A stretch of DNA of 64,000 bases from Streptomyces sp. NBC_01498 (GTDB lineage Bacteria; Actinomycetota; Actinomycetes; Streptomycetales; Streptomycetaceae): contig NZ_CP109598.1 of NCBI RefSeq assembly GCF_036327775.1, forward strand, positions 992,001-1,056,000, written 5' to 3'. Of the stretch, positions 16,895 to 25,224 are shown piece after piece. The position numbers were made by a program, and so were the translations under genes. The notes under the pieces were generated by a model that saw only the letters and a list, made by a program, of their open reading frames with translations, was not told the origin of the DNA and did no database searches. How positions within the stretch are numbered: position 1 is the first letter of the stretch; each line of letters begins with the position of its first letter.

Positions 16895-17691
16895 GCGCTC
16901 CACCTCCGGAGCACCGGCGCGGACTCCTGCGCCCGGCCCGCGTCCTCGGCGGCGGTCTCGTCCACGACCCCGAGATAGCGGCGCCGGACCTCGTCGGAGG
17001 CGGCCAGTTCGGCGGCGTCCCCTTCGAGCGTGACCTCGCCGACCTCCAGGACGTACGCGCGCGAGGCGAGCCGCAGCGCCATGGCCGCGTTCTGCTCGAC
17101 CAGCAGGACCGAGGTACCGGCGGCGTTGATCCGCCGGATCGTCTCGCCGATCCGGGCGGCCATCAGGGGGGCGAGCCCGAGGGACGGTTCGTCGAGGAGG
17201 AGGAGCCGGGGACGGGCCATCATGCCCCGGCCGAGCGCGAGCATCTGCTGCTCGCCGCCGGAGAGCAGTCCGGCGCGCTGGCCCGCGCGGTCGGCGAGCA
17301 CCGGGAACAGGTCGTAGACCTCGGCGAGGGCCGCCGCGTACCGCTTGCGCCCGCCGCGCGCGCCGAGGCCGCCCGCCCGGAGATTGTCGGCGACCGTCAT
17401 CCGGGCGAACACCTGCCGCCCCTCGGGTACTTGGACCACCCCGGCGGCCACGACCCCGGCGGCGTCCAGCCCGTCGAGGGGGCGGCCGTCGAAGTGCACA
17501 CCGCCACCGCCCACCGTGCCCCGGTGAAAGCCGAGGGTGCGCGAAATGGCCCTGAGGAGTGTGGACTTGCCGGCGCCGTTGCCGCCGAGGACCGCGGTGA
17601 TCCCGCCTGACGGTACGTCGAGCGACACCTCGTGCAGAGCGCGCACCGGCCCGTAACCGACGGACAGGGCACGCACTTCGAGCGCGGCCAT
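16891..17691 (-). CDS. livF: Branched-chain amino-acid ABC transporter ATP-binding protein LivF
   Basis: Second ATPase of the importer and first gene of the operon, 266 aa. Walker A GGNGAGKST is at 36-44, followed by GVVQVPEGRQVFARMTVADNL, typical of LivF, the signature LLSGGEQQMLALGRGMM, Walker B LLLDEPSLGLAP and switch His replaced in the usual LivF way by VEQN. The ATG is preceded by GAGGAGA. A TGTCCTGACA-type palindrome lies 23-38 nt upstream and matches operators found next to the GntR gene in this window. The C-terminal 20 residues are an Ala/Glu-rich extension. Confidence 0.9.
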   Translation of the reverse strand: MAALEVRALSVGYGPVRALHEVSLDVPSGGITAVLGGNGAGKSTLLRAISRTLGFHRGTVGGGGVHFDGRPLDGLDAAGVVAAGVVQVPEGRQVFARMTVADNLRAGGLGARGGRKRYAAALAEVYDLFPVLADRAGQRAGLLSGGEQQMLALGRGMMARPRLLLLDEPSLGLAPLMAARIGETIRRINAAGTSVLLVEQNAAMALRLASRAYVLEVGEVTLEGDAAELAASDEVRRRYLGVVDETAAEDAGRAQESAPVLRRWSA

Positions 17692-17713
17692 GCATTCTCC
17701 TCTGCGTCATTCC

Positions 17714-17729
17714 GGTTGTCCTGACATGC
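17714..17729. promoter_or_regulatory. Putative GntR operator upstream of livF
   Basis: The minus strand reads CATGTCAGGACAAC. Thirteen bases (CATGTCAGGACAA) are identical to the site before the Gfo/Idh gene at 57703-57715. On the plus strand TCCGGTTGTC is also shared with the gntR-proximal site at 57643-57652. It lies between the livF start and any likely promoter, so binding would repress. Confidence 0.5.
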
Positions 17730-18265
17730 CGTGGTGCCACACCTCAGCACCGGCCCGCGACACCGTCCACGCCCCACCCCCGAATCGCTGCCCCCGACCA
17801 GCGCGGCGGCGGGGTGACTGTGCACGCGCACAAGACCGCTGCTGCGGGGGGTCGGGGGCGGGGCCTCCGGGCCGGGGCGCACGTCTCCCGGGGGACCCGG
17901 CGCAACACCGGTCAGGGGAGGATTCCGGCCGACCGGAGCGCGCCCTGTAGGGGCGGAGTCCGCACGGGGCGCACGCCGACGGCGAACGCCTGGGCCCCGG
18001 CGGCACCGCAGGGGGAGGGGACGGGCCGACCGGGGGTGGGTGCGGCTGCGGATGCGGAGGACGCAACCGGGGCAGGCCGAGGCCCCGGCGGACGGGCCTC
18101 GGGTTCAACCACCGGACGGCTGCGGTCGGTTGTCGACGATCGGTCGCGGCCCGGCGGTGGCTCGGCCGTCTCCCGGAGGTGCCCCCCTCCGCCGACTCCG
18201 GTGCCGCGCCCGGACCGGGGAGGAGCCCCCCGTGGGCGCACCGGACCGGCGCACCTGCCCACCAG
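17730..18265. other. Intergenic stretch without a recognisable gene
   Basis: About 540 bp between the livF operon and a duplicated block. Long open frames exist on both strands, but their translations are Arg/Pro/Gly-rich and match no family I know. I regard it as non-coding; it should contain the livF promoter near its left end. Confidence 0.4.
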
Positions 18266-18896
18266 GCAGCGGGCGCGGCCCGTACCACCCCCAAGCGCAG
18301 GGCGGCGCGCGTACGGCAGCCGGTGCCCGGTACCCGGCGTCGGTGGTGACGGCAACGGTGACGGCCCGGAGCGCCGGGACCGGGTCGTCCGGCGCGGGAC
18401 CCCATATACGGGAGCCCCGCCCCGGCCCGGACGGCGAGCGCGGCCCGTACCCGGAGGGCACCCGCCAAGGGTCCGCCGCACGGGCCGGGCCGCCGTGACG
18501 TCAGGTCAGGTCAGGAAGTCCCGCGCGATCGTCGCCGACAGGCGTTCCAGCAAGGGGCCCGCGTCCGCCATGCAGCGGGCGCGGCCCGTACCACCCCCAA
18601 GCGCAGGGCGGCGCGCGTACGGCAGCCGGTGCCCGGTACCCGGCGTCGGTGGTGACGGCAACGGTGACGGCCCGGAGCGCCGGGACCGGGTCGTCCGGCG
18701 CGGGGCCCCATATACGGGAGCCCCGGCCCGGCCCGGACGGCGAGCCCGGCCCTACCCGGAGGGCACCCGCCAAGGGTCCGCCGCACGGGCCGGGCCGCCG
18801 TGACGTCAGGTCAGGTCAGGTCAGGTCAGGTCAGGTCAGAAAGTCCCGCGCGATCGTCGCCGACAGGCGTTCCAGCAAGGGGCCCGCGTCCGCCAT
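18266..18896. repeat. Tandem duplication (306 bp and 325 bp copies) including the 3' end of the glycerate kinase gene
   Basis: Copy A is 18266-18571 and copy B 18572-18896. They are nearly identical, with a handful of substitutions, one single-base deletion and a different number of GTCAG pentamers. Each copy begins with GCAGCGGGC, and the same nine bases occur again at 18897 inside the intact kinase gene, so the event looks like unequal exchange between short identities. Copy A ends in a fragment of the kinase gene (last about 23 codons, 18506-18576), stop codon included. Confidence 0.85.
18805..18839. repeat. Seven tandem GTCAG pentamers overlapping the glxK stop codon
   Basis: Seven perfect copies of GTCAG, against three in the duplicated block at 18500-18514. 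The kinase stop codon (minus-strand TGA, 18831-18833) lies inside the array. Changes in copy number alter only sequence after the stop, so the protein end is protected. Confidence 0.85.
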
Positions 18897-19985
18897 GCAG
18901 CGGGCCGGGTCCGGTTGCAGGTCCGTCAGGGCGTACGCGCGGCGGATGCCCGCCCGGCCCAGGGCCGCCGGGGCCAGCGTCAGGCGGCCACAGACCGCGA
19001 CCACGTCGATGTCGCGGGCGCGGGCCGCCGCCGCGACGCCCGCCGGGGCCTTGCCGTGCAGTGTCTGTTCGTCCAGGGAGCCCTCACCGGTGATGACGAG
19101 CGTGGCCCGGCCCAGCGCCGGGGCGAAGCCGAGGACGTCCAGCATGACCTCGATGCCGGGCCGGAACGTCGCGGCGAGCCCGACGAGCGCGCCGTAGCCG
19201 ATCCCGCCCGCCGCGCCGGCGCCCGGTGAGAGCGCGGCCTCGGCCGCCGAGGCGCCGAGGGCCCTCTCCAGGACGCGCGCGTAGTGCGTGAGCGCCTCGT
19301 CGAGCGTGCTGACGTCCTCCGGCGAGGCCCCCTTCTGCGGCCCGTAGACCGCCGCCGCGCCCTTCGGGCCGGTCAGTGGGTTGTCGACGTCGCTGGCCAG
19401 GACGATCTCCGTCCCGGCGATACGCGGGTCGAGCCCGGACAGGTCGACGGTCGCGAGCTGCCGCAGCCCGCCGCCGCCGGGCCCCACCGGTTCCCCCGCC
19501 GCGTCCAGGAAACGTCCGCCCAGCGCGGCCAGCATGCCCGCGCCGCCGTCGGTCGTGGCGCTGCCGCCGACCCCGAAGACGATGGTGCGCGCGCCCGCGT
19601 CGAGTGCGGCGCGCAGCAGTTCACCGGAGCCGTGGGTGCCGGCCGTGAGGGGTGCGAAGGCCCCGGCGGGCAGGTGCTGGAGACCGGACGCCTCGGCCAT
19701 CTCCACGACGGCCGTGCCGTCGCGGAGCGCGTACGCCGCCGTCAGCGGGTCCCCGAGCGGCCCGGAGACCCGGACCTCCCGCCGTTCGAAGCCCGCCGCC
19801 ACCGCCGCCGCGACCGTGCCGTCCCCGCCGTCGGCGACGGGCAGGGCCTCGACCGTGACCCCCGGGGCGGCCAGCCGCAGCCCCGCCGTGACGCGCTCCG
19901 CAACCTGTACGGCCGTGAGTGAGCCCTTGAACTTGTCCGCCGCGACAAGTACGTGCGCGGCCTTGGATACTGCTCCGTTCGTCAC
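18831..19985 (-). CDS. glxK: Glycerate kinase, type 1
   Basis: Phosphorylates D-glycerate with ATP (to 2- or 3-phosphoglycerate) in the cytosol, linking glyoxylate-derived glycerate to glycolysis. The 384-aa product opens VLVAADKFKGSLTAVQVAERV and contains VADGGDGT, GVGGSATTDGGAGMLAALGG and LVITGEGSLDEQT, all hallmarks of GlxK/GarK. The GTG start at 19985 is chosen from the AAGGA 8-12 nt upstream; the frame is open 46 codons further without homology. The 3' end was copied into the neighbouring tandem duplication. It runs divergently from the Nudix gene. Confidence 0.9.
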   Translation of the reverse strand: MTNGAVSKAAHVLVAADKFKGSLTAVQVAERVTAGLRLAAPGVTVEALPVADGGDGTVAAAVAAGFERREVRVSGPLGDPLTAAYALRDGTAVVEMAEASGLQHLPAGAFAPLTAGTHGSGELLRAALDAGARTIVFGVGGSATTDGGAGMLAALGGRFLDAAGEPVGPGGGGLRQLATVDLSGLDPRIAGTEIVLASDVDNPLTGPKGAAAVYGPQKGASPEDVSTLDEALTHYARVLERALGASAAEAALSPGAGAAGGIGYGALVGLAATFRPGIEVMLDVLGFAPALGRATLVITGEGSLDEQTLHGKAPAGVAAAARARDIDVVAVCGRLTLAPAALGRAGIRRAYALTDLQPDPARCMADAGPLLERLSATIARDFLT

Positions 19986-20074
19986 CTTGTCATCCTTTTG
20001 TTTTCGAACAGGCAGTCGCGCCGCTCCGAGCGTATCCCAGTGCTCCGACAGGGCCCCTGATCTAGGCTTTCGCC

Positions 20075-20572
20075 GTGACCATTCGCGACGCCGACTACGT
20101 GACCTACATCGCCGGGCTGCCACGCGTCCTGTCCGGCGCCGCCCTGCTCGTCCGGGACCAGGGGGGCCGGGTCCTGATCGTGGAACCGAACTACCGGCCG
20201 GGCTGGACGCTGCCCGGCGGAACGGTCGAGTCCGACCAGGGTGAGACGCCCCGTCAGGCGGCCCGGCGCGAGACGCTCGAAGAGATCGGGCTGGACGTCG
20301 AGGTCGGACCGCTCCTCGCGGTCGACTGGTCGCAGGCGCCGGACCGGCCGGCCGTCGTGGCGTATCTGTACGACGGCGGCGTCCTGGACGACGACCGGCT
20401 GGGCGAGATCCGCCTCCAGCAGGAGGAGTTGCTCTCCTGGCGGCTGGTGGGCCGGGAGAAGATCCGCGACCTGGTGATCGGGTCGCTCGGCGGCCGTGTA
20501 CTGGCGGGGCTCGACGCGCTCGAAACCGGCTCCGGACCCGTGGAGTTGGAGAACGGCATCAGGGTCGGGTGA
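20075..20572 (+). CDS. Nudix hydrolase
   Basis: A 165-aa Nudix-fold pyrophosphatase of unknown substrate (nucleoside diphosphate-X type). The Nudix box reads GGTVESDQGETPRQAARRET followed by LEEIGLDV, so the REx2EE metal-binding core is intact. The loop before the first Glu is two residues longer than the GX5E consensus. The start is GTG; the frame opens 90 bp from the divergent glxK start. Its stop overlaps a possible upstream GTG of the next gene. Confidence 0.85.
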   Translation: MTIRDADYVTYIAGLPRVLSGAALLVRDQGGRVLIVEPNYRPGWTLPGGTVESDQGETPRQAARRETLEEIGLDVEVGPLLAVDWSQAPDRPAVVAYLYDGGVLDDDRLGEIRLQQEELLSWRLVGREKIRDLVIGSLGGRVLAGLDALETGSGPVELENGIRVG

Positions 20573-20658
20573 GCCGGGTGAGCCGTGCGCGCGCGGTGAC
20601 GACGACGGCCCGGACGACCGGAGGAACGACGCCCGCAGGAACGACGCCCGGAGGGAAC

Positions 20659-22191
20659 ATGCCCAGTAGGAGCACGCCCCGAGGGAACACCCCCGGAGGG
20701 AAGCGGCGGCGTCGGCATCGCGGCCTGCTGACCGCCCTGCTCACGACGGTGGTCGTCGTCGCGGTGAGCGCCGGCACAAACGTGGCCACGGCCTCGGCGG
20801 ACACCGGCGGGCGAGCCGGCACCGGCGGGACAGCGGAGACGGGCGGGACAGCCGGGACGGGTGGAGCCACGGACACCGGCCGGAGCCCCGCGCTCCCCGC
20901 CACCGTCGACGCCGGCGCCTGGCGGTCGGGCCATGTCCAGGGCATGGCCGTCGACCGCCGCAAGGGCTTCATGTACTTCTCGTTCACCAACCTCCTCGTC
21001 AAGACCGACCTCACCGGCAGGCCCGTCGGCTCCGTCACCGGCTTCACCGGACACCTCGGCGATCTGGACCTCAACACCGACGACGGCAGGGTCTACGGCT
21101 CCCTGGAGTACAAGGCGGCCAGGGCCTTCTATGTCGCGATCTTCGACGGTGACCGCATCACCCGGATGAACATGGACCCGGAGACGACCGGTGTCGTCTC
21201 CACCGTCCATCTCCAGGAGGTCGCGGACGACTACACCGCCGACATGGACGGTGACGGCGTCTTCGACGGCGACACCGCGCGGACCGCCGACCACCGCTAC
21301 GGATGCAGCGGCATCGACGGTGTCGCGTTCGGCCCCGCCTTCGACGACAAGCGCGGCACCGGGCGGCCGGCGGAAGCCCGTACGCGGCTGCTCACCGTCG
21401 CGTACGGCGTCTACGCCAACACCACCCGGCAGGACAACGACCACCAGGTACTGCTCCAGTACGACATCCGCCGCTGGAAGAAGTACGAGCGCCCGCTGAC
21501 CGAGGCCGACCCGCACACCAGCGGGCCCGGTTCGCCCGACGGCAAGTACTTCAGCCGCACCGGCAACACCACCTACGGTGTGCAGAACCTGGAGTACGAC
21601 GGACACACCGGCAACTGGCTGCTGGCCGTGTACAAGGGCACCAAGCCGCAGTTCCCGAACTACTCGCTCTTCGTGCTCGACGGCTCCAAGCACCCGGTCT
21701 CCGGGCCGGTCACCGGCCAGCCGTCGCCCGAGCGCGGACGGCTGCTGCCGCTCCTGGCGCGGGGCCTGCACGACTCCGCGTCCGGGACGTACGGGTGGGA
21801 GTCGACCGGCCAGTACGGGCTGGTGTCGCTCGACGACGGCCGCTACTACCTGGCCGAGGCGGGCACGGTCGTGGAGGACGGCGTCACCCTGCGGACCGGC
21901 CGGGCGGTGCTGAACCGGTGGACGGGCGAGGTGCCGACCCCGTTCACCCCGGTGCCCGCCGTCCCGGCCGAGATCGGCACCGAGCCGTCCGACTACCCCG
22001 GCCACCCGCCCCACCCCGTCCGCAACGGCCACAACGGTCAGACGGCGCACACCGGTCACACCGGTCACACCAGTCCCGCCGAGCGTGCCGACCCCGCCGA
22101 GCGTGCCGGACACCTGGACGGCCCGGACCACCCCACTCGCCCGACTCACCCGGACCCCATACGTCACGCCGGTGACCTCCGTTCCCGTTAA
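20659..22191 (+). CDS. Secreted protein of unknown function, beta-propeller-like with DxDGDG loop
   Basis: About 510 aa from the ATG at 20659 (GGAGGG just upstream). A GTG at 20569, overlapping the Nudix stop, would add 30 Thr/Gly/Pro-rich residues. KRRRRHRG followed by a hydrophobic run and ATASAD is a classic signal peptide. The body has repeated short beta-like segments (GHVQGMAVDRRKGFMYFSF, GHLGDLDLNTDDGRVYGSLE, GVQNLEYDGHTGNWLLAVYKG) that suggest a propeller, and ADMDGDGVFDGD resembles a calcium-binding loop. The last 60 residues are His/Pro/Gly-rich low-complexity sequence. I cannot assign an activity. Confidence 0.65.
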   Translation: MPSRSTPRGNTPGGKRRRRHRGLLTALLTTVVVVAVSAGTNVATASADTGGRAGTGGTAETGGTAGTGGATDTGRSPALPATVDAGAWRSGHVQGMAVDRRKGFMYFSFTNLLVKTDLTGRPVGSVTGFTGHLGDLDLNTDDGRVYGSLEYKAARAFYVAIFDGDRITRMNMDPETTGVVSTVHLQEVADDYTADMDGDGVFDGDTARTADHRYGCSGIDGVAFGPAFDDKRGTGRPAEARTRLLTVAYGVYANTTRQDNDHQVLLQYDIRRWKKYERPLTEADPHTSGPGSPDGKYFSRTGNTTYGVQNLEYDGHTGNWLLAVYKGTKPQFPNYSLFVLDGSKHPVSGPVTGQPSPERGRLLPLLARGLHDSASGTYGWESTGQYGLVSLDDGRYYLAEAGTVVEDGVTLRTGRAVLNRWTGEVPTPFTPVPAVPAEIGTEPSDYPGHPPHPVRNGHNGQTAHTGHTGHTSPAERADPAERAGHLDGPDHPTRPTHPDPIRHAGDLRSR

Positions 22192-22248
22192 CCGCCCGCG
22201 CCGTTTATCGGCTCGCCCGGCCCCGGCCCCGCTGCGTACCCTCGCGGC

Positions 22249-22974
22249 ATGACTCTCGTCGCGATCCTCAGCGGCGCCGGGATCTCCACGGACTCCGGCA
22301 TTCCCGACTACCGAGGCCCCAACGGCGTATGGCGGCGTGACCCCGAGGCCGAGAAGCTCGTCACGTACGACCTGTACATGAACGACCCGGAGATCCGCCG
22401 CCGGTCCTGGCAGATGCGCCGGTCCAGCCCCGCCTTCCGCGCCGAGCCGAACGTCGCGCACCGCGCCGTCGCCGCGCTCGACCGGGCGGGCGGCGGCGCG
22501 GTCCGGGTGATCACGCAGAACGTGGACGGGCTCCACCAGCTCGGCGGCATGCCCGCCCGCAAGGTCCTCGAACTGCACGGCACCGCGCGGGAGGTGGTCT
22601 GCACCGGGTGCGGGGCGCGCTCCTCCATGGCGGAGGCGATGGCCCGGGTCGAGGCGGGTGAGGCCGACCCGCCGTGCACCGGGTGCGGCGCGGTGCTCAA
22701 GTCGGCGACGGTGATGTTCGGCGAACGGCTCGACCCGCAGGTCCTCGGTCAGGCCCTGTCGATCGCCAAGGCGTGCGAGGTCTTCATCGCGGTCGGTACG
22801 ACGTTGCAGGTGCGGCCCGCCGCCTCGCTGGCCGGGATCGCGGCGGAGCACGGAGCGCGGCTGATCATCGTGAACGCCGAGCCGACACCGTACGACGAAC
22901 AGGCCGACGAGATCGTCCGGGAACCGATCGGCACCGCGCTGCCCACGCTGCTGGAACGCTTCCACGAGGGCTGA
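22249..22974 (+). CDS. cobB: NAD-dependent protein deacylase (sirtuin)
   Basis: A 241-aa Sir2 protein that removes acyl groups from lysines using NAD+. Motifs run in order: GAGIS (9-13) and GIPDYRGPNGVW for NAD binding, TQNVDGLHQLGG, LELHG with the catalytic His, two Cys pairs (CTGC..CTGC) binding zinc, VGTTLQVRPAASL and a final NAEPT. It resembles the second sirtuin of Streptomyces. The start is an ATG soon after a short gap from the secreted-protein gene. Likely substrates include acyl-CoA synthetases. Confidence 0.92.
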   Translation: MTLVAILSGAGISTDSGIPDYRGPNGVWRRDPEAEKLVTYDLYMNDPEIRRRSWQMRRSSPAFRAEPNVAHRAVAALDRAGGGAVRVITQNVDGLHQLGGMPARKVLELHGTAREVVCTGCGARSSMAEAMARVEAGEADPPCTGCGAVLKSATVMFGERLDPQVLGQALSIAKACEVFIAVGTTLQVRPAASLAGIAAEHGARLIIVNAEPTPYDEQADEIVREPIGTALPTLLERFHEG

Positions 22975-22985
22975 CGGTCCGACAC

Positions 22986-23041
22986 CTTTCAGCTTTCAGC
23001 TTTCAGTCGTCAGTCGTCAGCCGTCAGCCGTCAGCCTTCAG
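22986..23041. repeat. Eight tandem copies of a YYKTCAG heptamer at the ogt stop codon
   Basis: CTTTCAG three times, TCGTCAG twice, CCGTCAG twice, then CCTTCAG, with strict 7-bp spacing. The last unit contains the minus-strand stop codon of ogt (23038-23040). It lies between convergent cobB and ogt. Confidence 0.85.
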
Positions 23042-23568
23042 AACAGCGTGGCCACCGGCGCCCCGCTGTCCGCCCGCCGCTCCCCCGTCGTCGCCGCGCC
23101 CTCCAACGCCAGCAGCCGCCGCTTGCGGTCCAGCCCGCCGCCGTATCCGGTGAGCCCGCCGGTCGATCCGATGACCCGGTGGCACGGCACGATGATGCTC
23201 ACCGGGTTCTTGCCGTTGGCCAGCCCGACGGCGCGCGAGGCGCCCGACTTGCCGAGGGCGTCGGCCAGTTGACCGTACGAGCGGGTCTCGCCGTACGGGA
23301 TCGCCATCAGCTGTTCCCAGACGGACAGCTGGAACGGGGTGCCCGCCATCCGCAGCGGCAGGTCGAACTCGGTGCGCTCGCCCGCGAAGTACTCGCCGAG
23401 CTGTTCGGTCACGGCGCCGAACGCGCGGGCGTCCACCACGCCGAAGGTGTCCTGCGGCGGTCGGTGACGGTGCTCGGTCATGTAGAGGGCGCTCAGGACC
23501 CCGTCGGTGGCGACGAGTGTCAGCGGCCCGAAGGGGCTGTCGATCACGGTGTGCGTCTTGCCGGTCAT
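23038..23568 (-). CDS. ogt: Methylated-DNA-protein cysteine methyltransferase
   Basis: Suicide repair enzyme moving alkyl groups from O6-alkylguanine to its own cysteine. The 176-aa product carries PFQLSVWEQLMAIPYGETRSYG and the active-site IIVPCHRVIGS with Cys129. The ATG at 23568 is chosen because AAGGAG lies 8 nt before it; nine upstream residues in frame are not conserved. It follows the Ada/AlkA-type gene by 45 bp on the same strand, so the two probably form a DNA-alkylation repair operon. Confidence 0.93.
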   Translation of the reverse strand: MTGKTHTVIDSPFGPLTLVATDGVLSALYMTEHRHRPPQDTFGVVDARAFGAVTEQLGEYFAGERTEFDLPLRMAGTPFQLSVWEQLMAIPYGETRSYGQLADALGKSGASRAVGLANGKNPVSIIVPCHRVIGSTGGLTGYGGGLDRKRRLLALEGAATTGERRADSGAPVATLF

Positions 23569-23613
23569 GCGGTGAACTCCTTGGTGCGTGAACAACCCGA
23601 GGCGGAAAGGATG

Positions 23614-25095
23614 TTATGCGGGGAGGACGTTGATGGCGTGGTCCTCGGTGGCCCAGAGGTACTGCACGGCGTACGCGCGCCACGGCCGCCAGCCCGCGGC
23701 GCGCGCCGTCAGCGCGGCGGGGGTCGACGGCAGGCCGAGTCCCTGCGCGGCACGGCGTACACCGAGGTCGGTGGGCAGGAAGGCGTCCGGGTCGCCGAGC
23801 GCGCGCATCGCGATCGCCTCGACGGTCCACGGGCCGAATCCGGGCAGCGCGTGCAGCCGGGCCCGTGCCTCGTCCCAGTCGCTGTCGGTGCCGAGCGGCA
23901 GCGTGCCGTCGGCGAGCGCGGCGACCAGGGTCGTGAGGGTGGTGCGGCGGCTGCGCGGCAGCGCGAGGGATTCGGGGTCGAGCGCGGCCAGCGCGCCGGG
24001 GGTGGGGAAGAGATGGGTCAGGCCGCCCTCCGGGTCGTCCACGGGGGTGCCGTACGCGGTGACGAGCCGGGCGGCATGGGTGCGGGCGGCGGCCGTCGAG
24101 ACCTGCTGGCCCAGGACCGCGCGTACGGCGAACTCGGCCGCGTCGACGGTCCCCGGCACCCGGCGGCCGGGCGCCTTGTCGACCAGCGGCGCCAGCAGCG
24201 GGTCGGTGCGGAGCTGTTCGTCCACGGCGACCGGGTCGGCGTCCAGGTCGAGCATGCGGCGGCAGCGGCTGATGGCGACGGTGAGATCGCGCGGGTCGGT
24301 CAGCGCGAGCCGGCAGCGGATGTGGTCGGGGCGGGGCGCGAGGGCCACGATGCCGTGCCCGTACGGAAGACGGAGCGTGCGCCGGTACGCGCCGTCGCGC
24401 CACTCCTCGACGCCCGGTACGGCGGTCGCCGCCAGGTGCCCGAAGAGGTTGTCCGGGGTGAGCGGGGCCCGGAACGGCAGCCGCAGGCAGATCACGCCGG
24501 GAGTCGGCGGCCCGGCCGCGGTGTCCGGGCGGCGGGTGGCGCGTGCCCGCAGTTCGGTGGGCGCGAGCGCGAAGACCTCGCGGACGGTGTCGTTGAAGGC
24601 GCGTACGGAGGAGAAACCGGCCGCGAAGGCCACCTCCGCCATCGGGAGCGCGGTCGTCTCGATGAGCAGCCGCGCCGTCTGGGCGCGCTGGGCGCGGGCC
24701 AGCGCGAGGGGTCCGGCGCCGAGCTCGGCGAGGAGCTGCCGTTCGATCTGCCGGGCGGAGTAGCCGAGCCGCCGGGCGAGTCCGGTGACGCCGTCGCGGT
24801 CGACGACGCCGTCCTGGATGAGCCGCATGGCGCGGGCGACGGAGTCGGCGCGGGCGTTCCATTCGGGTGAGCCGGGGCTGGTGTCGGGGCGGCAGCGTTT
24901 GCAGGCGCGGAATCCGGCCTGCTGGCAGGAGGCCGCACTGGGATGGAAGACCATGTTCTCGGCCTTGGGGGGCACCACCGGGCAGCTCGGACGGCAGTAG
25001 ATGCCGGTGGTCAGGACGGCGGTGAAGAACCATCCGTCGAAGCGCGCGTCCTTGGACCGGACGGCACGCACGCAGCGCTCGGTGTCGGTGTGCAT
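23614..25095 (-). CDS. alkA: Ada-type regulator fused to AlkA 3-methyladenine DNA glycosylase
   Basis: A 493-aa three-part repair protein. An N-terminal Ada zinc domain has Cys34, Cys38, Cys65 and Cys68 (GIYCRPSCPV, CQQAGFRACKRCRPD), where Cys34 would accept a methyl group from phosphotriesters. An AraC-type HTH follows (LGYSARQIERQL, VAFAAGFSSVRAFNDTVREVF). The C-terminal half is an HhH-GPD glycosylase with HALPGFGPWTVEAIAMRALG and the catalytic Asp in FLPTDLGV. It should sense methylation, activate ogt and itself, and excise alkylated bases. The ATG giving MHTDTERC was preferred over a GTG six codons upstream; neither has a strong Shine-Dalgarno. Confidence 0.92.
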   Translation of the reverse strand: MHTDTERCVRAVRSKDARFDGWFFTAVLTTGIYCRPSCPVVPPKAENMVFHPSAASCQQAGFRACKRCRPDTSPGSPEWNARADSVARAMRLIQDGVVDRDGVTGLARRLGYSARQIERQLLAELGAGPLALARAQRAQTARLLIETTALPMAEVAFAAGFSSVRAFNDTVREVFALAPTELRARATRRPDTAAGPPTPGVICLRLPFRAPLTPDNLFGHLAATAVPGVEEWRDGAYRRTLRLPYGHGIVALAPRPDHIRCRLALTDPRDLTVAISRCRRMLDLDADPVAVDEQLRTDPLLAPLVDKAPGRRVPGTVDAAEFAVRAVLGQQVSTAAARTHAARLVTAYGTPVDDPEGGLTHLFPTPGALAALDPESLALPRSRRTTLTTLVAALADGTLPLGTDSDWDEARARLHALPGFGPWTVEAIAMRALGDPDAFLPTDLGVRRAAQGLGLPSTPAALTARAAGWRPWRAYAVQYLWATEDHAINVLPA

Positions 25096-25224
25096 GTGTC
25101 CAGCATCCGTCACTGGGGGTGGCGGGGCTGGCGGAAATCCGACATCAAGCTTCCGCTGCCTGCGTACCCGGCCGGTCCCGGTCGTGGCCCTCTCCGGCCC
25201 GGTCCGGTGGGCTCAGGAGGAGCC

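Noticed and set aside
18506..18576. A separate small gene
   Set aside because: It is the copied 3' end of glxK without a start region.
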